Program-made: the position numbers and the translations under genes
Assembly (NCBI GenBank): GCA_019312705.1
Contig: JAFDCW010000046.1
Span: 1-21,304 of the forward strand
DNA: 21,304 nt
DNA from: Deltaproteobacteria bacterium
GTDB lineage: Bacteria > Myxococcota > Polyangia > Polyangiales > B10-G4
Direction of reading: 5' to 3'
Notes under the pieces: model-generated
Seen by the model: the letters and a program-made list of their open reading frames with translations, nothing else
The model's database searches: none
Told to the model about the DNA's origin: nothing
Shown here: positions 7,863-15,172 of the stretch, piece after piece
Numbering within the stretch: the first letter of the stretch is position 1
Layout of the letters: each line of letters opens with the position of its first letter

Positions 7863-7890
7863 CGATGATCCCGGAAGTGTCCGATCATCG
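7863..7890. promoter_or_regulatory. 8-bp inverted repeat in the divergent promoter region (possible operator)
   Basis: CGATGATC at 7863-7870 and its exact complement GATCATCG at 7883-7890 are separated by 12 bases. The site lies 9 bases upstream of the lipoprotein start codon (7854) and 111 bases upstream of the TPR-protein start. It could be a dimeric regulator site controlling one or both transcription units, or a hairpin in the lipoprotein mRNA leader near its ribosome site. This is inferred from symmetry and position only. Confidence 0.3.
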
Positions 7891-8001
7891 CAACCAAACG
7901 GGCGATCAAAGCCCCGAGTCACTCGATTTTCGACCCCCGGCCCAACAACCCCCACCGGACCAGGGTCACAAGGGTAGTTGAGTGGCTGGATAGGCATCCC
8001 G

Positions 8002-8871
8002 ATGGCATACTTCGGTCGGCTAATGGCTCGTTTTACGCTCGTTGTCTCGTTTGCGGTGGCTCTCGTCGTCGCCAGCGCTGGGCATGCTCACGCCCACCCG
8101 ATCCTCGATGAGGCCGCGCGCCTCTTCGACGAGGCCGAGTTCGAATCCGCTCTCGAGGTCTTCCACCGAGCCGAAGAGGCCGGCGACCTCACCCGTGACG
8201 ACCTCATTCAACTCTACGAGTGGCGAGCCCTGGTCCACCACACCCTCGGCAACGCCGACGACCTCGAGACCGATCTCATGCGTCTCGCGTCCCTCGAGCC
8301 GGACCACCAGTTTGGTCGGCAGGTCCCGCCCGTCGTTCGGGAGGCCTTTGACCGCGCGAAGGCTCGGACGACGGGGCAGATCACGGTGAGCGTCGATGCG
8401 GAGATCCAGTCCAACGGCGTGCGCCTCGGCGCGCGCGTGCAGCACGATACGAGCGGCATCGTTCAGGAGCTACGCCTCGGGGCCCGGGCTCCCGGCAACG
8501 CCTGGACTCACCGCAGCAATTCCGCCCTCGAGATGCCTGGGGCCCCGGACACCACCCTCGAGGTCTACGCCGAGGCGGTCGGCCCTGGGGGCGCGGTCGT
8601 CGCGACCGATGGCACGCCGGACGACCCGTTTTCGAGCCTCATCCGGGACCTGCCGGGCCGCGAGGCGGGGTCCACGGGGGGCACGGGCATCGAGATTATT
8701 CCTACCCACCCTGACGATGGCGACGATCGCGACGACGGCGGCGTGCCCCTGTGGCCCTTCCTGGTCGGCGGCGGCGCCTTGGTCGTGGGCGCGGTAATCC
8801 TCATCGCCGTGCTCGTTGCCGGTTCGGGCAGCAGCAATACGGCGCTGATGCCGCCCATGGTGCAGCCCTGA
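8002..8871 (+). CDS. Exported TPR-like protein with C-terminal membrane segment
   Basis: A 289-residue protein. The ATG at 8002 is preceded by GGATAGG with 7-base spacing. Other in-frame starts are TTG 7978 and ATG 8023, the latter also leaving a complete signal peptide. The signal sequence ends around HAHAH. Residues about 32-125 are helical and resemble degenerate tetratricopeptide repeats (ILDEAARLFDEAEFESALEVF, LIQLYEWRALVHHTLGN). A beta-rich middle region (about 125-210) follows, then an Asp-rich low-complexity stretch and one hydrophobic helix (about residues 243-272: PLWPFLVGGGALVVGAVILI). The protein is probably anchored with its TPR region in the periplasm. The next gene encodes a Ser/Thr kinase, so this may be a sensory or scaffold partner. 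That partnership is an inference from position only. Confidence 0.78.
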   Translation: MAYFGRLMARFTLVVSFAVALVVASAGHAHAHPILDEAARLFDEAEFESALEVFHRAEEAGDLTRDDLIQLYEWRALVHHTLGNADDLETDLMRLASLEPDHQFGRQVPPVVREAFDRAKARTTGQITVSVDAEIQSNGVRLGARVQHDTSGIVQELRLGARAPGNAWTHRSNSALEMPGAPDTTLEVYAEAVGPGGAVVATDGTPDDPFSSLIRDLPGREAGSTGGTGIEIIPTHPDDGDDRDDGGVPLWPFLVGGGALVVGAVILIAVLVAGSGSSNTALMPPMVQP

Positions 8872-8886
8872 CTGATTCATCCGAGT

Positions 8887-8941
8887 CCGGCGGGACCGGG
8901 CGCACCGGCCGAACGGGCGACACCGGCGGGACTGGCCGCAC
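8887..8941. repeat. 19-bp direct repeat in the region before the kinase domain
   Basis: Bases 8887-8905 recur at 8923-8941 with 17 of 19 matches and a 36-base period. In the kinase frame the region reads as Gly-Thr-Arg-rich low complexity (GGTGRTGRTGDTGGTGRT). The period is a multiple of three, which is compatible with this being translated as a disordered N-terminal tail of the kinase. Confidence 0.6.
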
Positions 8942-8972
8942 GACCGCTGCCCACGTCAGCTCCGCGGCGGCC

Positions 8973-10670
8973 GTGGGCACCCAGCTGGGCCGCTATTACC
9001 TCGCGGCCCAGGTGGCCTCCGGGGGTATGGCGACGGTCTTCCTCGCAACGGTCACGGGTCCCGGCGGCTTCGAGAAGGTCAACGCCCTCAAGCGGATCCA
9101 CCCCCACCTCGCCGAGGAGGAGGCCTTCGTCGAGATGTTCCTCGACGAGGCGCGCATCGCGTCGCGCATCCACCACGCCAACGTCTGCCAGGTCTTCGAC
9201 TTCGGAGAGTCCGACGGCACCTACTTCATCGCGATGGAGTACCTCATGGGCGAGCCACTCTCGCGGACCATGAGGACCATCCGCAAGAACTTCGAGCAGC
9301 TGGACTCGGCGCGGCTGCCGATGATCGCGTGCAAGATCATCGCGGACGCCAGCGAGGGGCTGCACGCGGCCCACGAGCTGAAAGGGCGCGACGGGGCCAA
9401 CCTCCAGGTCGTTCACCGAGACGTCTCGCCGCAGAATCTCTTCGTGACCTTCGACGGCAACGTGAAGGTCGTCGATTTCGGCATCGCCAGCGCCTCGGAC
9501 CGCGTGCATCACACGACGGCCGGTCAGGTGAAGGGCAAGTTCAGCTACATGGCGCCGGAGCAGTCCCGGGGCGGAGACCTCGACCGGCGGGCGGATGTAT
9601 GGGCCCTCGGGGTGGTGCTTTGGGAGATGCTGACCCTGCGGCGTCTCTTCCGTCGGGACACGACCGCACAGACGCTCACCGCGATGCTCAATGAGCCGAT
9701 TCCGCCGCCGAGCTACTACCGACCGTCGCTGGACGAACGCCTCGACGAGATCGTGTTGAAGGCTCTCTCCCGGGATCGGGACCAGCGTTATCCAACGGCC
9801 CGGGCGTTGGGTCGGGACCTCAGCCGCTACGCGGGTTCCACCGGCGAGCCCGCCGATGCGGTCGAGCTTGCGGAATGGATGGACGAGGTCTTCCCCGGGG
9901 GCCGGCAGCAGGTTCGCTCCATCATGGACGCGGCCCAACGGGGCGAGGTCGACGAGACGGTCGTGACCAGCCACATCGAGGTGAGTGAGTCCGAGGTCGA
10001 GGCCGTAGACCCGGACCTCTTGCCGGGTGTCGCGCCCGTCGAGATTAGCGCCACCCAAACGCCCGAGGCGCGGATTGCGCCCCCGTCTCATCCCGTCGGG
10101 GGACGACCGATGCTGCATGCCGCCCTCGGTGCAGCGGCGGTCCTCTTGTTCGTGGTGATCGGCGGCGCCGTCGGGTGGGCGACGATGTCCGATGGTTCCG
10201 GCGCGGTCCCGCCTCCGACGCAGGTCGCGACCGTCGGCCAAGGGGCCGAGCAGCCTCACGATGACAACACTCAGGAGCCCGTCACGCCCGATGCCGGGAG
10301 CGAGCAGCCGCCCGCCGAAGGCGCGGTCGCGGACCCGGACGAGTCCGTCGTACGCCCCGCAGGGATGAGACGAGGGCGCAACCCCGGCGCCATGTGGCGT
10401 CGCCCGACGATGATGGAAACTCCGCCCCCCACCATGGAGCCGGCGGCGGTCGCCGCGACCGAGGGCATCGCCTTCATCACGACGCCGGGGGGATGGGCCA
10501 ACGTCTACGACGAAAGCGGACGACACCTCGGACAGACGCCGCTTCGCCTCACGCTCTCCGTCGGCGCTCACCGACTCCGCCTCCGGCCCCTCGGCCAACC
10601 CCCCGACATACGAGTCCGCGTGAACGTGACCGGCGAGCGAACCGCTCGCGTCGTACAACGCCTCGACTGA
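8973..10670 (+). CDS. Hanks-type Ser/Thr protein kinase with transmembrane helix and C-terminal PEGA domain
   Basis: From GTG 8973 the protein has 565 residues. The kinase domain begins immediately (LGRYYLAAQVASGGMATVFLA). The catalytic set is intact: Lys40 in NALKRI, Glu59 in the C-helix, HRD 148-150 with Asn155 (HRDVSPQN), DFG 168-170 and APE 194-196. HRDVSP is the form common in myxobacterial kinases. The glycine loop is degenerate (ASGGMA, lacking the first Gly). A transmembrane segment lies at about residues 383-405. A Pro/Asp/Glu-rich linker then leads to a PEGA domain (about 495-565, TPGGWANVYDESGRHLGQTPLRL), expected outside the cytoplasm. The topology is that of a receptor kinase. 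The frame is open upstream to 8751. A CTG at 8868 that overlaps the preceding gene's TGA (CTGA) would add a 35-residue Gly-Thr-Arg-rich tail, so the true start is unsettled. It is probably co-transcribed with the TPR-like gene. Confidence 0.9.
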   Translation: MGTQLGRYYLAAQVASGGMATVFLATVTGPGGFEKVNALKRIHPHLAEEEAFVEMFLDEARIASRIHHANVCQVFDFGESDGTYFIAMEYLMGEPLSRTMRTIRKNFEQLDSARLPMIACKIIADASEGLHAAHELKGRDGANLQVVHRDVSPQNLFVTFDGNVKVVDFGIASASDRVHHTTAGQVKGKFSYMAPEQSRGGDLDRRADVWALGVVLWEMLTLRRLFRRDTTAQTLTAMLNEPIPPPSYYRPSLDERLDEIVLKALSRDRDQRYPTARALGRDLSRYAGSTGEPADAVELAEWMDEVFPGGRQQVRSIMDAAQRGEVDETVVTSHIEVSESEVEAVDPDLLPGVAPVEISATQTPEARIAPPSHPVGGRPMLHAALGAAAVLLFVVIGGAVGWATMSDGSGAVPPPTQVATVGQGAEQPHDDNTQEPVTPDAGSEQPPAEGAVADPDESVVRPAGMRRGRNPGAMWRRPTMMETPPPTMEPAAVAATEGIAFITTPGGWANVYDESGRHLGQTPLRLTLSVGAHRLRLRPLGQPPDIRVRVNVTGERTARVVQRLD

Positions 10671-10728
10671 AACAGCCGCGCCCGGAGATTAAACAGTGTC
10701 TCCCGGAGCGGGCCTCAGGCGATGCTGC

Positions 10729-11610
10729 TCAAGTACTCAAAAGGCGGCGGAGGTTGGTCTCTTCCCAGGCTATTGCCCGAGCGTAATCAGGGTAGTTGCG
10801 CTCACGCTTCCGGAACTCCGGACCATGAAAGCGCCTCTTTCCGTTGACCAGGGGCGCAGGCACCACGTGGTGGAGCATCTCGTGGAAGAGCACGTAGGCT
10901 ACGAAGAACCGCGGTACCCAGTCTTGGTCGAGCACCGGGTGCATGCGGATGAGCTGGTCGTCCTGCACGTAGGTGCCGAGGCGGACCGAGCGCCGGCCCC
11001 GGCGGTTCGCCGGTGGGCGTCGTCCCCAGGTGACCTGTACGTCGTCGGTGCCGCCGCCGAAATACAGCTCGTCGACTTCGGTGAAGATCTCGCCGAGGTC
11101 GTGATAGCGACCCTCGGTGCGCACCCGCGTCCGGCGCGTCCGGCCCTTGCTGATGAGGTGGTGGTTGGCTTCGATGAACGAGTCGAGGCGCTCCGACGCT
11201 CGGCGCTCGCCACGTTCGAGGTACCGAGCCATGGCGCGGACGGTCGTATCGTCGGCGTCGAGGAACATGTGGTGCAAGCGCAGGTGGGTCACCCGGCCAG
11301 AGCGTCGCGTCGAGAGCATGGTGTGGCGGTTGTTCGTGATGGAGACGCTGATCGGCTCGCGTAGCAGACCCCCGAGGCGTCGCTCGAGGGCGCGGCGGGC
11401 TGCTTCTTCGAGGGTGTCGTGGTCGCCGCGGAAGAGCAGCGGGATTTGCGTCGAGGGCGCAGCCTTGCCGACTGCCGTGCGCCGGCGCCCAGTACGAGCA
11501 GAGGGAGAGGGAGAAGAGGGCTGCCCGCCTCCTCTCTTACGCGCGTTCTGCGCGTCGTTCTCTTGTTTCGAATTCTCGACGAACTCGAATCGTTCTTGCC
11601 TCTTCGCCAC
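10729..11610 (-). CDS. SprT-like zinc metalloprotein
   Basis: A 293-residue protein. The first ~55 residues are a basic, disordered tail (Lys/Arg/Ser/Pro rich). The C-terminal part has the zinc-protease motif HEMLH at 243-247, preceded by a hydrophobic helix (FFVAYVLF), with a likely third ligand His262 in RFHGPEF. The arrangement of HExxH followed about 15 residues later by His and an aromatic/basic stretch (RKRERNYPDYARA) resembles SprT/Spartan-type domains. In eukaryotes these degrade DNA-crosslinked proteins; bacterial members are poorly characterised. No signal peptide is present, so it should be cytoplasmic, and the basic tail could contact nucleic acid (inference). ATG 11610 is the start. 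The gene converges with the kinase gene and diverges from the moaD-moaE locus. Confidence 0.78.
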   Translation of the reverse strand: MAKRQERFEFVENSKQENDAQNARKRGGGQPSSPSPSARTGRRRTAVGKAAPSTQIPLLFRGDHDTLEEAARRALERRLGGLLREPISVSITNNRHTMLSTRRSGRVTHLRLHHMFLDADDTTVRAMARYLERGERRASERLDSFIEANHHLISKGRTRRTRVRTEGRYHDLGEIFTEVDELYFGGGTDDVQVTWGRRPPANRRGRRSVRLGTYVQDDQLIRMHPVLDQDWVPRFFVAYVLFHEMLHHVVPAPLVNGKRRFHGPEFRKRERNYPDYARAIAWEETNLRRLLST

Positions 11611-11638
11611 GACCCTTCGCCCACGCTAAGCTCCGCGC

Positions 11639-11677
11639 GGATCGCGGTCAAGGAGCTGTGTGGCTGCGCCGCGATCC
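11639..11677 (+). other. 9-bp perfect hairpin upstream of moaD
   Basis: GGATCGCGG (11639-11647) is exactly complementary to CCGCGATCC (11669-11677), with a 21-base loop. It ends just before the GAGGAG ribosome site (11680-11685) of moaD. It may be a leader structure or an operator shared with the divergent SprT-like gene. It does not resemble the known molybdenum cofactor riboswitch in size or layout. No further evidence supports a function. Confidence 0.3.
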
Positions 11678-11692
11678 TCGAGGAGTGCCGTC

Positions 11693-11863
11693 ATGGAGAT
11701 CACCGTCCGATACTTCGCCGCCGCCCGGGATCTCGCGGGGTGTGATGAAGAAGAGATTCGCGTCGAAGCGGAGGAACTCTCCGCGGGCGCCATGCTCGAG
11801 GTCCTCGCCGAGCGTCACCCTCGCCTCGGGGGATACGTTGAGCGCATGCGCGTGGCCATCAAC
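11693..11863 (+). pseudogene. moaD: MoaD, molybdopterin synthase small subunit, missing its C-terminus
   Basis: ATG 11693 has a strong GAGGAG site 7 bases upstream. The 57 residues that follow (MEITVRYFAAARDLAG to RMRVAIN) match the N-terminal two-thirds of MoaD, a ubiquitin-fold protein of about 80 residues. MoaD carries sulfur as a thiocarboxylate on its C-terminal Gly-Gly for molybdopterin synthesis. After the usual VAIN position the expected ~25 residues, with the final GG, are absent. The DNA runs directly into the start region of MoaE in another frame. The moaD frame stays open to 12028 but only as unrelated Arg-rich translation of moaE, so no C-terminal GG is produced. This looks like a deletion that fused the two genes. 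MoaD activity is expected to be lost unless another moaD exists elsewhere, or unless this is an assembly error. Confidence 0.8.
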
Positions 11864-12251
11864 GTCCCTCGACGAGTGCCTCACGGCGGTGCTGCATCCG
11901 GGGGCCGGAGGCGTCGCTCTCTTCGTCGGAACGGTGCGCGACCACGCCGACGGGAAGCCCGTCGCACGTCTCGATTACGAGGCTCATCCGGAGCTCGCGG
12001 AGAAGGACGCAATCCGCGTACTCGCTAAGATCACTGAGGAAATGCCCGGTGTACGCCTCGCCATGACCCATCGCGTGGGAAAGCTTCTGGTAGGTGATCT
12101 CGCGGTCGTCGTGGCCGCGAGCTCGGCCCATCGCGCCGACGCCTTCGAGGCCTGTCGGTTGGTGATCGACCGCGTGAAGGAGACGGTGCCCATCTGGAAA
12201 AAGGAGTGGGGCCCGGATGGCGAAGCCCATTGGGTGAACCTGGCCGAGTAA
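11838..12251 (+). CDS. moaE: MoaE, molybdopterin synthase catalytic subunit, with damaged 5' end
   Basis: MoaE inserts two sulfurs, delivered by MoaD, into cyclic pyranopterin to make molybdopterin. The family signature is clear: HPGAGGVALFVGTVRDH (with the conserved Arg), LDYEAHPELA, GDLAVVVAASSAHRADAFEA (conserved His-Arg) and VKETVPIWKKE with the catalytic lysines. The frame reaches TAA at 12251. Its N-terminus is unclear. Homology begins at about SLDECLTAV (11865 onward), and the nearest in-frame start is TTG 11838, inside moaD sequence in a different frame; ATG 11745 is another possibility. A normal MoaE would have about 10-15 more native residues and its own ribosome site, which appear to have been deleted with the end of moaD. 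The enzyme core seems intact, but translation initiation and the MoaD partner are doubtful. Confidence 0.82.
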   Translation: MSACAWPSTSLDECLTAVLHPGAGGVALFVGTVRDHADGKPVARLDYEAHPELAEKDAIRVLAKITEEMPGVRLAMTHRVGKLLVGDLAVVVAASSAHRADAFEACRLVIDRVKETVPIWKKEWGPDGEAHWVNLAE

Positions 12252-12259
12252 GGCGCCCC

Positions 12260-13696
12260 CTAGTGAATGCACGCCTGGGCGCATTCTCGGGAGAGGTTCT
12301 CCTGGAAGCCTCGGGCGTGGGGCAGCGGCGGTTGGCCGAGGGGCCACGGCGTTTCGCATAGGTCGGTGACGGCGAAGGCCTCGCCGGCGTAGGTCCCGGC
12401 GATGGAGATGGGTCTTCCCCCCCATCGGCAAGCATGCTCCCTCTGGCGTTCGAGGGAGCCGCGGTTCCAGAGGCTGTTGAGGAACGTCGCTTCGAGCTCT
12501 CCCTGGTCCGAAGCGGACCCCCCGACCTCCACCTCGTCGATCCGCACGTAGGGGTCGGAAATGCGCATCGCCTCGGGGAAGATCGCGCTGTTCCAGCAGC
12601 CCTCGTCGATGCGGAGGTTCGAGAGCATCGCCCCGGCCTGGTGATAGCGCAGGCCCGTGTAGGGGGTCAGGGCGTTGAGCACCCAGACCGCGCCGACCAC
12701 ACCTGCGAGGGCCCGGCCGTGGCGTCCCGTGATCGAGGTCGGAAAGGGCGTTCGAAAGAGATGGGCGCGCGGGGCGTCCTCGCTTCCCTCCCGGCTCTGG
12801 CGGCCGTCGCCCCAGCCGACCACCAGCCAGGCCAAGAGGACCCAAAGCAGCCCTTCTTTGAACGACCACCACGGGTAGACGACCCAGTGGCGCACGAGAT
12901 AGAGGCCGAAGCTGCCGATGCCGAGGACGGCCCCGATGCCGACGATGAGCCGGTAGCGCCGCCGCATCGTCCCGAGCAGGTGGGCGACCTCGTCTTCGCG
13001 CAGGAGGCATACCCAGCCCGAGATCATCGTGAACGCGAAGGACGGGGCAAAGACGATGGTCAGGGGGATGTGCATCGCCGCCGCCAGCATCATCCCGAAG
13101 ACCGGGCGTACGACGAGAAGCACCACCACCGAGGCCTCGACCACCAGGAACACCGGGGGCCAGAGGGCCGCCGTCATCGCGGCCGAGGGCAGCGGGAGAG
13201 CCCAGTTGTCGGCGAGGATCGCGAGGCCACCGTTGGCGCAGCTCAGCTGGGGGTCGAAGAAGCCGCTGTTGAGCTTGTGCAGAGCGGCGATCGCGTAGAC
13301 CCCGACGGTCAGGGTGCCGACGGCGGCGGGCAGGCTCTCCTCGAGGCGCCCGGGTCGACCTGCCCCGGGCCCGACGAAGCAAACCAACGCCGAGCAGGCG
13401 CAGGCGAGCAGATAGACGCTTTGGGTCAGTTGGTCTCCGAGGAAGAGCAGGGGGGCCCCGAGGCCGACCGCCGCGAGCAGCCACCCGAGCGCGCAGCCAT
13501 TGCCGGCGATGAGCGCGGCTCCGAGCCAGTAGGCGGCGTTCGGGGTGAGCCAGGCCTCGTCGAGGGCGTCCGGGAGCAGCAGATGAATCGCCGAGGCCGC
13601 GGAAAAGGCGCGGCAGTAGAGGCGATACCGGAGGGAAGTCGTCGGCGAGGCCAACAAGAACCCCAAGAACCGTCCGGTTGCCTCTCCTGGGACCAC
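12260..13696 (-). CDS. Polytopic membrane protein, HTTM/gamma-carboxylase-like
   Basis: A 478-residue protein with roughly eight to ten hydrophobic segments across residues ~10-330 (for example AAYWLGAALIAGNGCALGWL, VFLVVEASVVVLLVV, ALAGVVGAVWVLNALTPYTGL) and a soluble C-terminal region of ~130 residues. The order of segments, the early Arg-rich RYRLYCRAFS, the YAIAALHKLNSGFF stretch and the block NALTPYTGLRYHQAGAMLSNLRID resemble HTTM-domain proteins related to vitamin-K-dependent gamma-glutamyl carboxylase. I could not verify catalytic residues. GTG 13696 is the first possible start and lies 24 bp from the divergent CPBP protease start; no Shine-Dalgarno is visible, so a start further in is possible. 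It converges with moaE, with only 8 bp between them. Confidence 0.62.
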   Translation of the reverse strand: MVPGEATGRFLGFLLASPTTSLRYRLYCRAFSAASAIHLLLPDALDEAWLTPNAAYWLGAALIAGNGCALGWLLAAVGLGAPLLFLGDQLTQSVYLLACACSALVCFVGPGAGRPGRLEESLPAAVGTLTVGVYAIAALHKLNSGFFDPQLSCANGGLAILADNWALPLPSAAMTAALWPPVFLVVEASVVVLLVVRPVFGMMLAAAMHIPLTIVFAPSFAFTMISGWVCLLREDEVAHLLGTMRRRYRLIVGIGAVLGIGSFGLYLVRHWVVYPWWSFKEGLLWVLLAWLVVGWGDGRQSREGSEDAPRAHLFRTPFPTSITGRHGRALAGVVGAVWVLNALTPYTGLRYHQAGAMLSNLRIDEGCWNSAIFPEAMRISDPYVRIDEVEVGGSASDQGELEATFLNSLWNRGSLERQREHACRWGGRPISIAGTYAGEAFAVTDLCETPWPLGQPPLPHARGFQENLSRECAQACIH

Positions 13697-13720
13697 GACC
13701 GGTGGTTTACCATCGCCGCC

Positions 13721-15148
13721 GTGGGAGGGGATCAGGAAGCGAACCCGGAAGGCAGCCCGGAAGGCAGCCCGGAAGGCAGCCAGGAAGGCAGCCCGGAAGG
13801 CGCCGTGCCCGGCGATGGGGCGTTTCCGCCTCCTCCGGGGCGGGTCTCGGGGATCGACCGGGCCCGGCGCATGCTGACCGTCCTCGGCGCCTTCTTGCTG
13901 CTCGGCGGCCTAGGCCTCGGGGGCCAGAGGGTCGTTGCTCTCGCCGGCGCCGAGGTGGACGCCTATTCGCCGCCCACCCAACTCGAGGCCACTGGCGGCG
14001 AGCCTCACCGCGAGTTGGTGCGCGCCGAGATCAACGCCGGCTCTTCCGTGCTCTTCGAGGTGTGCGCCGAGGCGGACCTCGACGAGAGCTGGGTTGGCGC
14101 GGTCGACTTCATGGTGTGGCACCCAGAAGACGAGGGCATCGTGATCGAGGCCCCGGTCGACGCCGAACTCCTCGGCCGGGTTCGCCGCGCTCCCTGGGGC
14201 AGCTGCCTGACCCTCGGCCGCGGCGACGACATTCCCATCGGCGGCACGTATGCCATCGAGGCCGTTTGGCCTGAGGTCCCAAGAAGGCGTATGGGCGACG
14301 CCAGTCGACCGGAGCCGGGAGTGGGACCGGAGCCTGGCCGCGAGCTTCCGCCGTCGATTCGAGAGACACCCCTCGTCGCCCGCATCGCCGCGACCTCCTC
14401 TCTCGGTGATGACGACTTCTGGACGCTGCTCTTCGTGCTCGCGGGGGCCCTCGCCCTCTCTCTCGGCCTCTCGGTACCCCCCCCTGCGCCGGCCCCGGCC
14501 CCCACCCTCACACCCCGCTCCTCCGTCGCACCCACCTTCATCGGCACCCTCGCCTTCATTCTGGGCCTCTTCGCCCTGGCCTTCGTGCCCTTCAGTGGAA
14601 GCGTCTCTGCCTATGGCCGCGGGCTGGTCATCGCCGCCCTCGAGGTCGGCCTCGCCCTCGCCCTAGTCCCGCCCCTCGCCGCCTGGACGCGCACCCAGCG
14701 CCTCGGCCTAGTGCCTCCGAAGCGCCTCTATCTCGTGGCGGTCGCGCCGGTCCTAGGCGTGCTCGTCGCTTTCCTCGGCAACCTCATCGGCGCCTTCGTG
14801 CCATCGACCAGCCAAGCGTCGATCGAATCCCTCGTCGCGTTTTCGAGCGGCGCCCTCGCCCTCGGTCTCGTCTCCGTGGTCGTCCCCGTCGCCGAGGAGC
14901 TCTTCTTCCGCGGCCTCATCTTCGGAAACCTCGAGCGCCGCCTCGGCGGAGGTCGCGCCTTCCTCGTCACCATCGTGCTCTTCGCCCTCGCTCACCTGCC
15001 GCAGCAGTGGGGCAATTGGGGCGCCGCCTCTTCGGTGCTCTTCGCGGGCATCGTCTTCACGGCGTTGCGTTGGCGGTCCGGCTCCACCTTGGTGCCCGTC
15101 CTCGCCCACCTCGCCCACAATGCAATCCTCGTCTTCTCACGATTCTGA
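13721..15148 (+). CDS. CPBP (CAAX/M79-type) intramembrane protease
   Basis: GTG 13721 gives 475 residues; ATG 13871 is an alternative start that would remove the PEGS-repeat tail. After a hydrophilic repeat tail there is one membrane helix (MLTVLGAFLLLGGLGLGG), an exported domain (~65-220), and then a block of membrane helices. The C-terminal third carries the CPBP motifs: Glu392-Glu393 with Arg397 (AEELFFRGL), His425 (FALAHLPQ) and His463/Asn467 (HLAHN). These are the residues that bind the metal and catalyse peptide cleavage in the Rce1/Abi family. Bacterial members process or degrade membrane peptides, including bacteriocin-related ones. The large N-terminal exported domain is an uncommon addition to this family. 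The gene diverges from the HTTM-like gene across 24 bp. Confidence 0.86.
   Translation: MGGDQEANPEGSPEGSPEGSQEGSPEGAVPGDGAFPPPPGRVSGIDRARRMLTVLGAFLLLGGLGLGGQRVVALAGAEVDAYSPPTQLEATGGEPHRELVRAEINAGSSVLFEVCAEADLDESWVGAVDFMVWHPEDEGIVIEAPVDAELLGRVRRAPWGSCLTLGRGDDIPIGGTYAIEAVWPEVPRRRMGDASRPEPGVGPEPGRELPPSIRETPLVARIAATSSLGDDDFWTLLFVLAGALALSLGLSVPPPAPAPAPTLTPRSSVAPTFIGTLAFILGLFALAFVPFSGSVSAYGRGLVIAALEVGLALALVPPLAAWTRTQRLGLVPPKRLYLVAVAPVLGVLVAFLGNLIGAFVPSTSQASIESLVAFSSGALALGLVSVVVPVAEELFFRGLIFGNLERRLGGGRAFLVTIVLFALAHLPQQWGNWGAASSVLFAGIVFTALRWRSGSTLVPVLAHLAHNAILVFSRF
13744..13803. repeat. 12-bp tandem repeat encoding Pro-Glu-Gly-Ser
   Basis: The unit CCCGGAAGGCAG occurs five times head to tail: three exact copies, one with a single change (CCA for CCC) and a final copy ending GC. 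It lies at the 5' end of the CPBP protease gene and encodes PEGS-PEGS-PEGS-QEGS-PEGA. The unit keeps frame, so copy number can vary without breaking the protein if translation starts at GTG 13721. Confidence 0.92.
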
Positions 15149-15172
15149 GCACTGTTTTGCACCAGGCAGGGT

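Noticed and set aside
8877..10658. Long minus-strand ORF (593 codons) opposite the kinase gene
   Set aside because: An antisense shadow of a clear kinase with intact catalytic motifs; composition is typical of reverse-strand high-GC reading.
10680..10728. Possible terminator between the kinase and SprT-like genes
   Set aside because: Only a short interrupted stem (GGAGA/TCTCC plus GCCCG/CGGGC) with no U-tract; too weak to call.
11660..12028. Intact 122-residue MoaD from the upstream GTG
   Set aside because: The first 11 residues have no homology and the SD supports ATG 11693. Everything after about residue 68 is out-of-frame moaE sequence.
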